From assembly GCF_041381155.1 (NCBI RefSeq), contig NC_091134.1, positions 12,774,008-12,838,007 of the forward strand: 64,000 nucleotides of DNA. Direction: 5' to 3'. Below are positions 53,101 through 64,000 of this stretch, one piece after another. How positions within the stretch are numbered: the first letter of the stretch is position 1; every line of letters begins with the position of its first letter. The position numbers were made by a program, and so were the translations under genes. Under the pieces are notes generated by a model. That model was not told the DNA's origin, ran no database searches, and worked only from the letters and a program-made list of their open reading frames with translations. The DNA is from Argopecten irradians (taxonomy: Eukaryota > Mollusca > Bivalvia > Pectinida > Pectinidae).

Positions 53101-56100
53101 ATTAAGAAGAGGAATACAATGTTTATGTACCATACAATTTCCCATTACCTGGCTGACAGTGGCCAAAGCCAATCGGGCCGACTCTGGGTCACATGACTTT
53201 AGGTGAAGCAATGACAATGCTAGCATATCTGTACCACTGCAAACAAGAAATGGTAAATACAGTTTTATACCTACAAGAACTTGATGATATCTGTACTAAG
53301 TAATGGAACAGAAAAAATAAATAATAATATTAAAACATGTAATTTGAAGACAATCCCCCAAATTCTAGAAATTTGTGAAATTACCAGTACGTGAATACAC
53401 AGGGGTGTGTGTCTTATTTGTGGTCAATACTTGTGTTTCCATTATAAAATTATCTCAAAATAAAGATAAATGATACAATAATAATTTACTATGTAAAAAG
53501 TCTTTTAGGAAACTTGTTCTGCAAACTTGTATCCATCCTTTTTATAGTTAAAGTAATGATGTACTTCATGAATGCTTCTGAACATTTTTTTGACACTAAC
53601 CTCCGAGCTTCATCTGGTTTGTATTTCTGATGTAAGGCATGCTTTAGAAGGTTGAGGGTCTTCTCTGAAAGTAAATATCAAAGAGTATTATTTCTTAAAA
53701 TAAGTGTTCATCCCTAAGCAAAGCCTTCTGAAAAAACAAACACTAATAATGAATGAAAATATATTTTATTGAAACCGAACAAAAATAATGGACAAAAGGT
53801 ATTACAACCCATTAAGTCTTTTAAGAGAAAAAGTGTCTATTCTAGAGTTTAATGTACTTGAATGAGTTCAAATGATAAGTTATTTGAGTGCACTTATAGA
53901 ATAATCAAAGTGTGATTGAGTTTTGAAATCTGAAAAGGTAGCTAGGGTACTAACTTATATCTTGAATTATGGATGGACTTTCAGAATGTACTGTCACATT
54001 CTATATTGGGAGGGGTGGGGGTGGGGTACAAATTAAGCTAGGGTGTATTGTACCTTGTGTGTAGGTCTGAAGACGAGAGAAGAGGATGATCCGCGACAGC
54101 TTGTCGGCCATTGCTTCAGCACACACCTCTAACACCATATCTCCTTCCTCCTATAGACAGCAACGAAATATTCTATTTTATTTTCTTCTAGCATCTGTGA
54201 TTCATTTCTTTGTCAAGTTTTCCTTTCTAAACCTAGTGTATAAAATATCTGATCAACCCCTTGAGTTTGACAGACCGCACATAGTACAAACCAAATGAAG
54301 ATGCTTTGGCAACAATAAAAGGATATTATGGCAATAATTCAATGGTAAAAGATTTAACTTTAAAAATTTGAAAATATTTGTCCCTTTTCAGCTGCATGAC
54401 CACTATGGTATATCAGATATTTCAGACTGGCACCAGTGGTGACTTCATTTACCTAAAGTCATGTTTTCATCTCTTCTTGTAATATTCCAAGACTGGAATA
54501 GTCTATTATGAATTTTAATGGGAGTATTGAATAGAATTACATATATCACAAATCTACTGTTGTAGTGGGGATGTTCCCATCTCTGTTCTAATGGCATGAC
54601 TGTGAAACCATTAATCCTTAAGGTGATATTCTTGATCCTGTAACTCTTCACACAGCTCAGGGTTTGTAAACCATGGGATTAAAAATTTTACTGTCACACT
54701 CAGATGTAAATATTGAACGTTTTCATGCTATAAAATGTTCAGTTCAAACCTCTTTTAGTTGGAATGGTTCATCATCTTGGAAAAGGACATAGTTTAGGTA
54801 GTACAGGAAACCTTGTCCATAGCTGTACGCCAAAGTCTGGAATAGAGAAAGAAATCATTTTAAACGGATGATAAATAAATCTAAAATGATAGCTTCAATT
54901 TTTTTTTTAAATTATGAACCACTTTTATCACATAATTCACAAAATATCCAAAGATATTAAGTGAATTATAAACTAATGTGTAACTCACTAGTGAATCTGG
55001 AGAGATTTTCATTTTGTTCAACCTAAAATTTTGGTGTGCTGTTTATACTGTTAACGTACACTTTTGGCGTGCTGTTTATACTGTAAAACTTGCACACTTT
55101 TGGTGTGCTGCTGTTTATACTGTTAACTTACACTTTTGGTGTGCTGTTTATACTGTTAACTTACACTTTTGGTGTGCTGTTTATACTGTAAAACTTACAC
55201 TTTTGGTGTGCTGTTTATACTGTAAAACTTACACTTTTGGTGTGCTGTTTATACTGTAAAACTTACACTTTTGGTGTGCTGTTTATACTGTAAAACTTAC
55301 ACTTTTGGTGTGCTGTTTATACTGTAAAACTTACACTTTTGGTGTGCTGTTTATACTGTAAAACTTGCACTTTTGGTGTGCTGTTTATACTGTAAAACTT
55401 ACACTTTTGGTGTGCTGTTTATACTGTAAAACTTACACTTTTGGTGTGCTGTTTATACTGTAAAACTTACACTTTTGGTGTGCTGTTTATACTGTAAAAC
55501 TTACACTTTTGGTGTGCTGTTTATACTGTAAAACTTACACTTTTGGTGTGCTGTTTATACTGTAAAACTTACACTTTTGGTGTGCTGTTTATACTGTAAA
55601 ACTTACACTTTTGGTGTGCTGTTTATACTGAAGTGCTTGTCTTACTACATATGACAGAGTCAGACCAGACATCAAATAGTATGGTAAACCTAAGTGCCAC
55701 TGGGAGTTTCCTGGCCTAAAATATAAAAAGCAGAAAGTTTTTATCATGGTACACATTAAATGATAACATAATTATAGAGAAAATAGATTGAAACGATTTT
55801 GGTAAATAGAAAATTAACTGTTTGGACCTGAAATCTTTGACAAACTCATCATGAACCTATCTATATGGCACAAAGGCTTATCAACGCTGGAGTGATTTTG
55901 TTTACCTAAAAAAATATTTTATAAACATCCTATTTTCAAGGTTACATATATAATTGTCTAAACAAGGATGCATTATATTTATGTCTGTTGCCCTAATGAT
56001 AATGTGCGATCTGAAAAAAACTCATGTCAAAGTCATTTATTCTAAACAAACTAACCAGTTTGGCCATCATGCCAGAACAAAAGATACCAAGCATTAGGCC

Positions 56101-59100
56101 TCCAGGCTCATAGTTATATAGAAGAAGTTGTAAATATCACATGTGTCGGGCTATGATTTCTCTAAACAAAAGTACAGCTTAATTAAGACATTTTTTTTTT
56201 ACTTCAGTTTGTTTGAAGAAAACAGGGCCAGGTCATATGACCTCAGTGACCTTGACTAATAATTACGTACATGGAGTAGAACTCTCCCAGCAAAGCAGCA
56301 GACTCCTGGAGTAAGTCAGAGTCATGTGACATGTCACTAGGAACAACTGTTACCATGGTACTACGGAGGATCATGTGACCTTCCTCCAACAGACTGATGT
56401 ATGTGTCTGGATTCTTCTGCTGGTAGCGGGACCCAAAGGCAATCTATAATATCGGGTAAAAAATAGCATGTTTTACATCAATAGAATAATAAATGTTTTC
56501 ATTGCAGAAAACGTTAAATTCAAAATTACTATGACATCTGATGTCTTGATCACATCAGTAATAACATGTATTAATCATAACGAGGATTTTTTATGAGTGT
56601 CAAATATAGTTTAAAAAAAAACCCAACTAGGAGCAAAGAGCATTTTGAGGTAAGAAAATGATAGGGAACTTGTTCAAGATTAATTTTTAAATTAAAAAAA
56701 AAAAAAAAAGAATTTGTGTGGGAGAAAAAATCTATTATGATTATGATTTATTTATTAAATGATATTTCACTAGAAAATCTTACCATTTCCTTATAAAACT
56801 CCCCATGGGAATACTTCTTCAGAGCATACAGACTCCAGAGGTAGTCATTCTGTCTGAGATTTGAAACAACAAATATTAAGCCATGGTCTTCAGAATGATC
56901 AATTAGCTTTGGTGGATTATAAGAGTCATACAAGTACAGTGTACATACCCGATTTCCCCGGGTTGACCCGTTTTTTAGACTTTTTAGAATGCATAACCCG
57001 ATTGACCTGGCGGGTCATCAAATAACCCGATTTTCAGCACTAGGACCAAAGTACAGATCAAGCCATTAGCGCAATTTTAATTATATCTCAGGGCTTAAGA
57101 CTCATATCAGGCCCTTGTATAATGCAGGTAGCTATGTTTGTGTTTACACAAACCTTAATAAAGGTGTGAAATTGTAGCAATTACTCTATTCAGTCATGCA
57201 TCACGATGTCCATTATCGTTTTTGGCCAGAGCCAGCTGGCAAAATTGGACATGGCCAATTAATACTGTTCAAAATCAGAAATGATATCTTCAAAATTCTT
57301 TAGAAGCACAAACACTTGTGATCTCAGACAAAGATTTACTCACATGAATAAAACAAAGTCAACATGAACGGTGTCCTGTTGCAGTAGGCAGGCAAGCCAA
57401 TCATAATGGTCGCCATTTTGTTTAGTCAAAGATAACAATGAAACCGGACACGTGTAGAACAAAACATCCGGATTTTATTAAATATCATTTTAAATATTTT
57501 TTAGTAATATGATTTTATTAATTATCAGATATTAATTATATTATTACAAAAAAACATCATAAGTATTATTGAATAACAATATGAAAATAATAAATATATG
57601 CATATTTAAGGCTTTTAAAAAGTGTTAAAAATTATACTAAAATGTTGTTTCGCACATGACCCTTGTTTTGACCCTTTCACCCGTTTTTTCAAGGGTGATC
57701 ACCCGATTTGACCTCATCAGAGGTTGGCAATACTAAGAGTCATACAAGTACAGTGTACATAGGTAGTTACATAACAAATCTAACATATGTGGTAGGCATC
57801 TTAATTTTCCTTTGAGAAAACCAATTAAAGTTTACATCATATTGAAAGTATGGAAACCTCTTCATTGATTTAAAATGATAATAATATTTAAAAAAAAGGT
57901 AAAGTTTGTACATCTTGTTTAGATGAAACAGAATCAAAGAATATCATAACAAACATCAATCAATTCAATTAGCCTTAAGCTCCATATATTGGAACAGGGT
58001 AGTACAAGGCAGACATTGCTAACACTATTTGGCCTCCAATTTCCTGAGTACAAAGACAAAAAGATAAAATACTGACTTGTTACCACTATCGACCATGGCG
58101 AGGAGAATGACATGGTTCTCCGAGACGGTCACCTTTTTAGGTCCAATAAACGGGTGAATACCACACAGACACACCTCTCGCTTGATGGAAGGAAATACCT
58201 TTAACATAAAAGAAATTAAAAGTAAATATACAGGAGAGGAATAATAACCTTTCTACAACTTTGTGAGTTTGTGGTAAGACAGGTGAACATCCAAATTTAA
58301 TTTTAAAGTTGTCAAACAGCACAAGACCTTTCGTGGGTTTAATTGGTATCCCAAGGATGTACCTTACCCTGAGGGATGAGATTGCCTGTCTTAAACAAAC
58401 AAGGATGTAAATATATTTCTTTCATACCTACGGGTGTAATACTGGCTGGTCTAGGGCAATACACTCATGTCACCTGAGGCTGTATTGCATGGCTATCCAT
58501 GCAATAAAGCCTCGTGATGTCACGGCGTCAACACAAATTTTTATTTCCTCGGTAAAATTTCAACATTTTTTTCACAAACTTGACTGGTTTTAATTTACTA
58601 TAAAAGATGCAAACAATGGATTTTTTGTTAAAAATGTCACGTAATTTTTCATGTATGAAAAATTGACTTTCAGACATGGATTTCTTCGAATTTATTTCAA
58701 AATGGCAGAATATTATAGTTGTACAATTGCAATAAAACGTCGAGGTATGAAAGAAAAATACTCTTTCATAAGTGGATATGAAGGATAGGGATATTCTACC
58801 CTCGGGATCACAAAATGTTGCAAAAACCTCGACAAGCCTCGCGTCTTACTACATTTATTGACCCTTGGGTAGAATATCCCTATCCTTCATATCCACATAA
58901 TTATGAAAGAGTATTTCCTTTATTACCCTATTTATAACAGTGTATCTAGTAATGACATATCAGGGCAATGAAAGGCAAGGCTGGTAAGCATGATTGAACA
59001 GCCATTGTTGTAATGACATTTTATTGTTTGCTGTGATGTTATTAGATAAATGTTGATGGGATGTAACACAACTGTTGAGAATCTGCAAACATCTAAAATA

Positions 59101-62100
59101 TCTCATTGATATAAGGAAATTTCACATCTGCAAAACTATGAATAACCCTGTTCAGAGTAAGAGTCTTAAATTAAGGGGAGGTAATATAGAATTCATCTGA
59201 ATATTTCTATCAACTTATGTACTAGATGAAATTAAGTGGACTTGCAGGAAATAATTATTACGATTCTAATGTTTGCAGATAAGTATTTTTTGTAAACCTT
59301 TCCTAATATGCAAAACATTTCACCAGTAGAAAGAATCATATGTACAGTATACTTCCATACTTCAATCATTGTACTGGCTTTTAATGATTTTCCAATAAGA
59401 CTGTTTAACACAACGTCATCAAGACTTCAAAATCTTAAAAATGACTTAATAAATAAATAAGGTACCTACTTTTACAGGCGAGGCGTAATCCTCCATACTG
59501 AACACGGCTGCTGCTGAAGCTCGACAGGTATAAATCTCTAACCCCTTCTCTGTTAGTACATATATCAGCTCTCCTTCAGCCCAAATCTGTAGGGAAAGAA
59601 ATTTACCATTATCATTCAATATGCATGCATTTCAATCAAATCTGCTTATTGTTTCATAATTTTAAAATTTTGGAAATCTTTAAAAAGAAAAAAAACTTCA
59701 AACCAATTTTTATTTTCGAAGTTAATTTTGCACAGGAAAGTATTTTTCAAAATCTGATAAACATTTTGTTAACTAGTGTTTCAGTAGTAGTGACATATTT
59801 TTGCATTTTTCATAGTACCTACTGTAATGATTTAAGTACATGTATACAATTATTTCCAATCTTAAACACACATACAAACATATTCTATTTCACATTATAA
59901 GGAAATCAGACAAAGAATTGAAGAAAAAACTGAACATCTGGCCTTAGGATCATGGAACAATCTAAGTACAAAACTGCCTTAAGTTTAGACATAGCTAATC
60001 ATAGATGATGTTACAAAAAGTCTTAACAGAAGCTGAGATTGTTTCATGATCCTGAAGCCTGGACCGCATGGCCAACAAACATATTGTTGATAAGAATTTG
60101 TCAACATAATTTGTATAACTAAATTATCTCCCCTTAGTTTAGAAATAGAATCAGTTATGACTTTTAAAAAAAAAAAAAGCAGCAAAATTTAAATGACAAA
60201 ATCAATATTCGGTAGACTGGTAGCCAGTCTAGTTAGTATACACACTCCATTACATGACTGTAGAACATGTAAAGTAGATCTAGACTGGCCACCAGTCTCT
60301 ACTATATTGAAAACATCACTAAAATTTGGTTTGATTATTTTTGTCTCTTCTACATGTCTGATTCCTAAGTTTCAAACTACATGTAGGGGAGATAATCTAT
60401 CACATGTCTGATTCCTAAGTTTCAAGCTACACGTAGGGGGAGATAATCTGCCTAGCTTTATCAACAACTTAGGGTCTGTTGGCCAGTCTACATATAGTAC
60501 CTGTTTGGCTGGCATAGTGTACTTGTACTCAGAAAGGAGCATGCTGTGGGGCCACAGACTGTACAGGAAGCCAGAGCTGTCACCACTGATCAGAACAGAC
60601 ATGCCCAGTAGGTCACTGAAACTAGACGAGTGAACGGGAATTGTCCCAAGTCGGTCCACAACACTGAACCGCTCATTTTCTAAAAATAATAAAAACTGCA
60701 TGAAAGAATCAAAAGGATTACTTAATGATAAACATACATAACATGGTATTTTGCTGTTTATATAAAAATAAAAGAAATTTATTTTTCACTGGATACAAAT
60801 TTTCGAGCAATTTTTCTTGAAAGTGTTTAATTGCTTTGTGAAAAATTGTATAAATATACAATTGTCAGCAAAAACCTTTAGTCATGAATCGATATGCATA
60901 TTCATGAATACATGTATGTTGGAAATAACGAAGATGCAAAACATTGTATACATGCAAATTAATGTATTTACAGTAAGCAAGTGCACAAAAAGAATTGTAA
61001 ATAGGACAACTTACTAGCCAGGTATGTGGGTACCATCTGTATGTGACGCCAGCCACCGTCAATATCTTGGATGTTCCACCGTTTATACAGAACCGTCTCA
61101 ACTTTTACATCTCCAAAAGTAATGTGACCACCTCCTACAAAATTAGCAAAAAAAAATTAAACACAGAGATCCAGAAACGATATATAATTGCATGTATCTT
61201 ACATTAATCATCAGAAAATTTGGCAACCTTACTACCATTCAAAAGGTTCTGCAAACACCTCTTTTTTAAATGATTTCATTTCTATTAATCATTTTGTTTA
61301 TCTTGGTGAATAATATGTCATAATGATTTATTAAGTTTTGGTTGATAAACATTCAAAACTAATGAAAGGAATTAATATTAGTAAAATTCAAATTAAAAAA
61401 AAAAGAAAAACAGTGAAAGCATCTGACAAAAACTTGATAAGTGATTCTGGACTGAAGAAGGCTCTATGGTGTCGGAATATATATTGAATATATATGAATT
61501 TATTTTGGCCTTTTATTTCGGATTATTAATATACTAGCTTTATACCGTTTTTAGCTCATTATGGTAACTGTAAATATTGTTTTCATGCAAAAGCTCTTAG
61601 TAGAGTAAATGGAGACATGCTTAAAATGGTACATGTACATGCTATTAAATATACATTGTCATCTACAACGTTACCTAAAAGCCTTCAAAAGCATTATCAT
61701 TAATGATGCAAACATGCAAAACACGAAATAAAGAAGAAATAGTTTTTGATTTTACATATGTTTGAATCATAGACATTCCCACTTAGAAAAGAAACAAAGT
61801 GTAGATAGCATAATTTATCACATGCATGCATTTGCAGAACATAAATCTGATTAACTGAAGTATCATGCAAGCAATCTCATTAAAACACAGATCCTAATTT
61901 ATCACCACGTTTGATACATGTATGTAAGAGGATCTGACATACCATTAGGGGTCATGTTCTGGCGACCTTAGGAAATGGCAAATCAAATTGCTGCTTCCAG
62001 AATCTTGAAGGTGAATTTCAGGGGACAAAATTGTTTGAAAAAGCTGTCAGAATTATTTTTGTGTATGTAATCATCTCGCCCAATATGCTAAATGAATAAC

Positions 62101-63971
62101 GTATACTGGGATGAAACGACGTTTTTAATTGATGTAGCAAAGAATTGAATATGCATTTGATCTGAACTATAGTTGGTATAAAATTAAAGGTCATCCAAAC
62201 ATGACCCCTTATGGCCAATGTTGTCAGATTCTCTATTGAATGGGGTACTAGTGGTTGTCATTAAGGATTTGCATTTTAATCAGATTGAATACCAAGCTAG
62301 CCCAAAAGCACATCTACCTAAAATGTTTCTTTTAGAAACAAGACAAAGCTAAGACTTCATATTCAGCTACACTGATTACAATACAAGGCTTACCTTTAAA
62401 GTTAGCTGTTAAAATCAAATTGAATGTAACACTAGCAATGTGGATTTAATTTGTTGTCAATTACCTATCCTCTGTAGCTTAAAACGTCAATACCCCAATC
62501 TTCAAATAATGAAAGGGTATATCCCTTAAGACTTATGGGAGAGAATTTGAAATATGCAGCTAAAATATATGCAAATATTTTATGATTTGAACTTTATATT
62601 CGAATAATTTTGTAAAACCAAAACAAATATTTCACTATTTAAGTAATTAACTTAACTCAAAAATATTCTTAAAGATGCTCCACCGCTGACAAATGGTATT
62701 TTTTCGCTATCAAAACCAGGAACAGACAATTTAGTATTTTTCTTCAGTTGCAAAAGTTACTGACTTTACACCATTACCACCATTGAAAAGTTTGAGCTTC
62801 TGATTTTACTTTAAGTTAACAATATGAAAAATAATTAATTGCATCCCGAAAAAAATCTGTGGCAATATGTCTTAAATAGAATGAAGTAATGATTGCGCAT
62901 GCACCAAAGGCAAAATAAATTATTTTATGTAATTTTTGTGTTAATTAGGCATATATTTACACGATTAAACACCAATTATTGTTCAAATGATGAATATCAT
63001 TTAAGCTCTGTCGTCGATGGAGCATCTTTAAAACTAGAAAATTTTACCATGGTTGTTTATCAACTTTGAGTTTTAACGCGATTTGATCGTATGTGGTAGA
63101 TAAGTGTTTAGAATAATAGTATTGCGTTAGTAAGCCCGGCCTATTGAATTCACACAACATCATCTGAAACCCATTGTAGATTGCATTATGCTATGCTACA
63201 ATTGAAGTGCTTGCAATCAACTGTGGATCTCTGATGATGTGATGATGAATTCACAATATTTTCTTATGTTTTTCTTTTTTCTTTTTTTTTAGGGGGGAGT
63301 GGGGGTGGGTTCTTACCAAACATCTCAGGAACAGGGAATGTATTTTGTTTTGAATATTAGAATACAATTATACCTCTCAAGTCTTTGACTTTTGGAGGGT
63401 CTGCCAGTAGAAGATCCCGACACGACAAATCCTGAAGTCCCTTCAGGTGAACAGTTTTACTATCACGGAACAGCTCTCTTCTTCTATTACCTGAAAATAT
63501 ATCATATGTTCTTCCAAGTACATGACAATTCTCTCTATAATATCATACAATAATTCTATATCTGAACTTCAAAGAACATGGCGAAGATATAGATGTCCTA
63601 CACTAAGAGCCTCGTCCAGGTTTTAAATTAGCCTCCAGATAGCATGCATATTGCTACCAATGGATCTAACAATAGTCATTAGGTTACAAAGATTCAAGAT
63701 AAAAGATTTACGCATTCATGTTTACAATGTAAATAGCAATTGAACCGTTATCACATGTTGAAAAAATTTCGTTTTGATTCAACATGCTGTTTTTTTTTTT
63801 TTTTTTGACAAAAGCCTAGCTATTAGTGTTACTTTCAAAATGAAAAAGAAAGCAGTAGTTGAACCAAAGAAATGCCATGCTTTGTCATCTATGAGGATTC
63901 TAATATACTTATCATAAATGAATGCATATTTAAAATTAAAAGCACTCACCTGTTGCTTCCCAAATACATAT
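47158..63971 (-). CDS. HPS3: HPS3, BLOC-2 complex subunit (3' part; N-terminus beyond window)
   Basis: Minus-strand exons (plus coordinates, 5' to 3'): 63950-63971, 63374-63490, 61015-61134, 60501-60679, 59470-59586, 58077-58198, 56784-56853, 56271-56443, 55646-55715, 54750-54836, 54054-54150, 53601-53664, 53149-53236, 52896-52973, 52520-52618, 51494-51563, 50819-50853, 50530-50628, 49709-49921, 48826-49032, 48006-48099, 47158-47339. All phases agree, giving about 800 residues; human HPS3 has 1004, so some 200-300 N-terminal residues are missing. Human-like stretches: HPFIGPKKVTVSENHVILL, GEFYKEMV, LGLPYYLMSGL and, near the C-terminus, EDFLNLLPGNGNVMFFLPY. HPS3 forms BLOC-2 with HPS5 and HPS6, which directs cargo from endosomes to lysosome-related organelles such as pigment granules. 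The N-terminal half is a beta-propeller, the rest an alpha-solenoid. The clathrin-binding motif of the human protein lies in the missing part. Confidence 0.93.
49709..49921 (-). CDS. HPS3: HPS3 exon with a 71-residue low-conservation insert
   Basis: This exon codes PRGDGHFGQRYVWLDHIPPL, then a Ser/Thr/Pro-rich part, then MCSCFRCREDLLKLQ. The preceding and following exons align with human HPS3, but here the human protein has only a short, different linker. The CxCxxC grouping is unusual. The exon keeps phase 0 at both ends, so it could be skipped without a frame change. Whether it is bivalve-specific cannot be told from here. Confidence 0.75.
51990..52372 (-). repeat. TA-type MITE, copy 2, in an HPS3 intron
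   Basis: Reverse-oriented relative of the element at 24538-24921 (shares AACGCGGGTCGT, CCGTCGTCCTAA, AGACGGCAAAA and GGAAAGGTAGTGGGC). It lies between two nearly identical 29-bp stretches (51961-51989 and 52373-52401, starting TAAGATTTAGTGG). Its left terminus is diverged. Confidence 0.6.
55020..55632 (-). repeat. 34-bp minisatellite in an HPS3 intron, about 18 copies
   Basis: Plus-strand unit: ACTTTTGGTGTGCTGTTTAT then ACTGTAAAACTTAC. The array starts 14 bp past the donor of the exon 55646-55715. On the HPS3 coding strand each unit contains GTAAGTTTTACAG, that is a donor-like GTAAGT followed by an acceptor-like TTTTACAG. Confidence 0.92.
56948..57733. mobile_element. 786-bp insertion flanked by perfect 28-bp direct repeats, HPS3 intron
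   Basis: The 28-bp flanks (56920-56947 and 57734-57761, starting TAAGAGTCATACAAG) are identical. The insert begins CCCGATTTCCCCGGGTTGAC and ends AGGTTGGCAATAC. Parts of its two ends are imperfect inverted copies (CCCGATT with AATCGGG-type words, ACCCGTTTTTT with its complement). No open frame of note. The type is not known: such a long duplication suggests a retroposed or atypical element. Confidence 0.6.
58440..58925 (+). repeat. Foldback repeat family, copy 3, in an HPS3 intron
   Basis: Best-preserved copy. Left end: GCTGGTCTAGGGCAATACAC, then CATGGCTATCCATGCAATAA. Right end: a hairpin with arms containing GGATATGAAGGATAGGGATA and the inverted partner near 58877-58900. Related to copies at 17265 and 25845. 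Confidence 0.7.
60351..60452. repeat. Two-copy tandem duplication of about 51 bp
   Basis: The block starting ACATGTCTGATTCCTAAGTT and ending GGGGAGATAATCT occurs twice in a row with few differences, about 50 bp downstream (in gene direction) of the donor of HPS3 exon 60501-60679. Intronic. Confidence 0.8.
62674..63032 (+). repeat. Complete MITE with AAGATGCTCC ends and TA target site
   Basis: Inverted ends AAGATGCTCCACC and GGAGCATCTT, each next to TA. The non-coding interior is shared with the truncated copy at 42225-42488. Located in the HPS3 intron between exons 61015-61134 and 63374-63490. Confidence 0.75.
63950..63971 (-). CDS. HPS3: 22-bp HPS3 microexon
   Basis: Acceptor TTTAACAG, then 22 bp coding ICIWEAT plus one base, then donor GTGAGT. 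The upstream frame has a stop at TAA in the acceptor, so the exon cannot be longer. Phase 1 at its end fits the next exon (G plus GT gives Gly, then NRRRELFRDSK). The reading resembles the end of a propeller strand. Confidence 0.65.
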
Positions 63972-64000
63972 CTGTTAAATTAATTCATCTAGATAGTTTT

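Noticed and set aside
55014-55259. 81-codon open frame (FWCAVYTVNL type)
   Set aside because: Produced by the 34-bp minisatellite in an HPS3 intron.
56920-57761. LTR-type element, based on flanking direct repeats
   Set aside because: The repeats are only 28 bp and the insert has no coding region or other LTR-element parts.

Overview
The window looks like a piece of a bivalve mollusc genome, most likely a scallop-type bivalve. The reasons are AT-rich DNA with short exons and GT-AG introns, SRCR receptors with mucin-like stalks, many small inverted-repeat elements, a tRNA-derived SINE, and an interspersed repeat (around 40045-40590) that I associate with pectinid genomes. The species assignment is inference. 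No virus-derived or LTR element, CRISPR array, rRNA gene or functional tRNA gene was recognised.

The left half (about 0.6-35 kb, plus strand) holds two tandem paralogues of one gene type: a long Thr/Ser/Pro repeat stalk followed by two scavenger-receptor cysteine-rich (SRCR) domains and a hydrophobic C-terminus. Gene A (to 14893) has about 150 copies of a 66-bp / 22-residue repeat (599-10740), then about 85 TTTTSIP-type heptads, then SRCR1, SRCR2 and a GPI-like tail. Its 5' end is unresolved because single-base indels break the 66-bp array. Gene B (21423-34879) has a plausible signal-peptide exon, a 5.5-kb intron, one 4.6-kb exon of about 165 SSTTMPT-type heptads running into SRCR1, then three exons matching those of gene A in length and phase. 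The 21-bp repeat of gene B is open in all three forward frames, so indels shift the peptide without stopping it. Both genes look like secreted or cell-surface mucin-SRCR receptors; SRCR proteins are commonly linked to innate recognition, but no ligand can be inferred.

The middle (35-47 kb) has a single-exon class A GPCR on the minus strand (37534-39060), then a repeat-dense stretch: an interspersed repeat, a MITE with a perfect 9-bp target duplication, a roughly 150-bp tandem repeat, a truncated MITE, and a 3.5-kb array of a 48-bp minisatellite.

The right part (47.2-64 kb, minus strand) is the 3' four-fifths of the HPS3 gene (BLOC-2 subunit): 22 exons, all phase-compatible, encoding about 800 residues. 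The N-terminal part of its beta-propeller lies beyond the right edge. Its introns carry several mobile-element relics and a 34-bp minisatellite. The three gene types show no sign of acting together.
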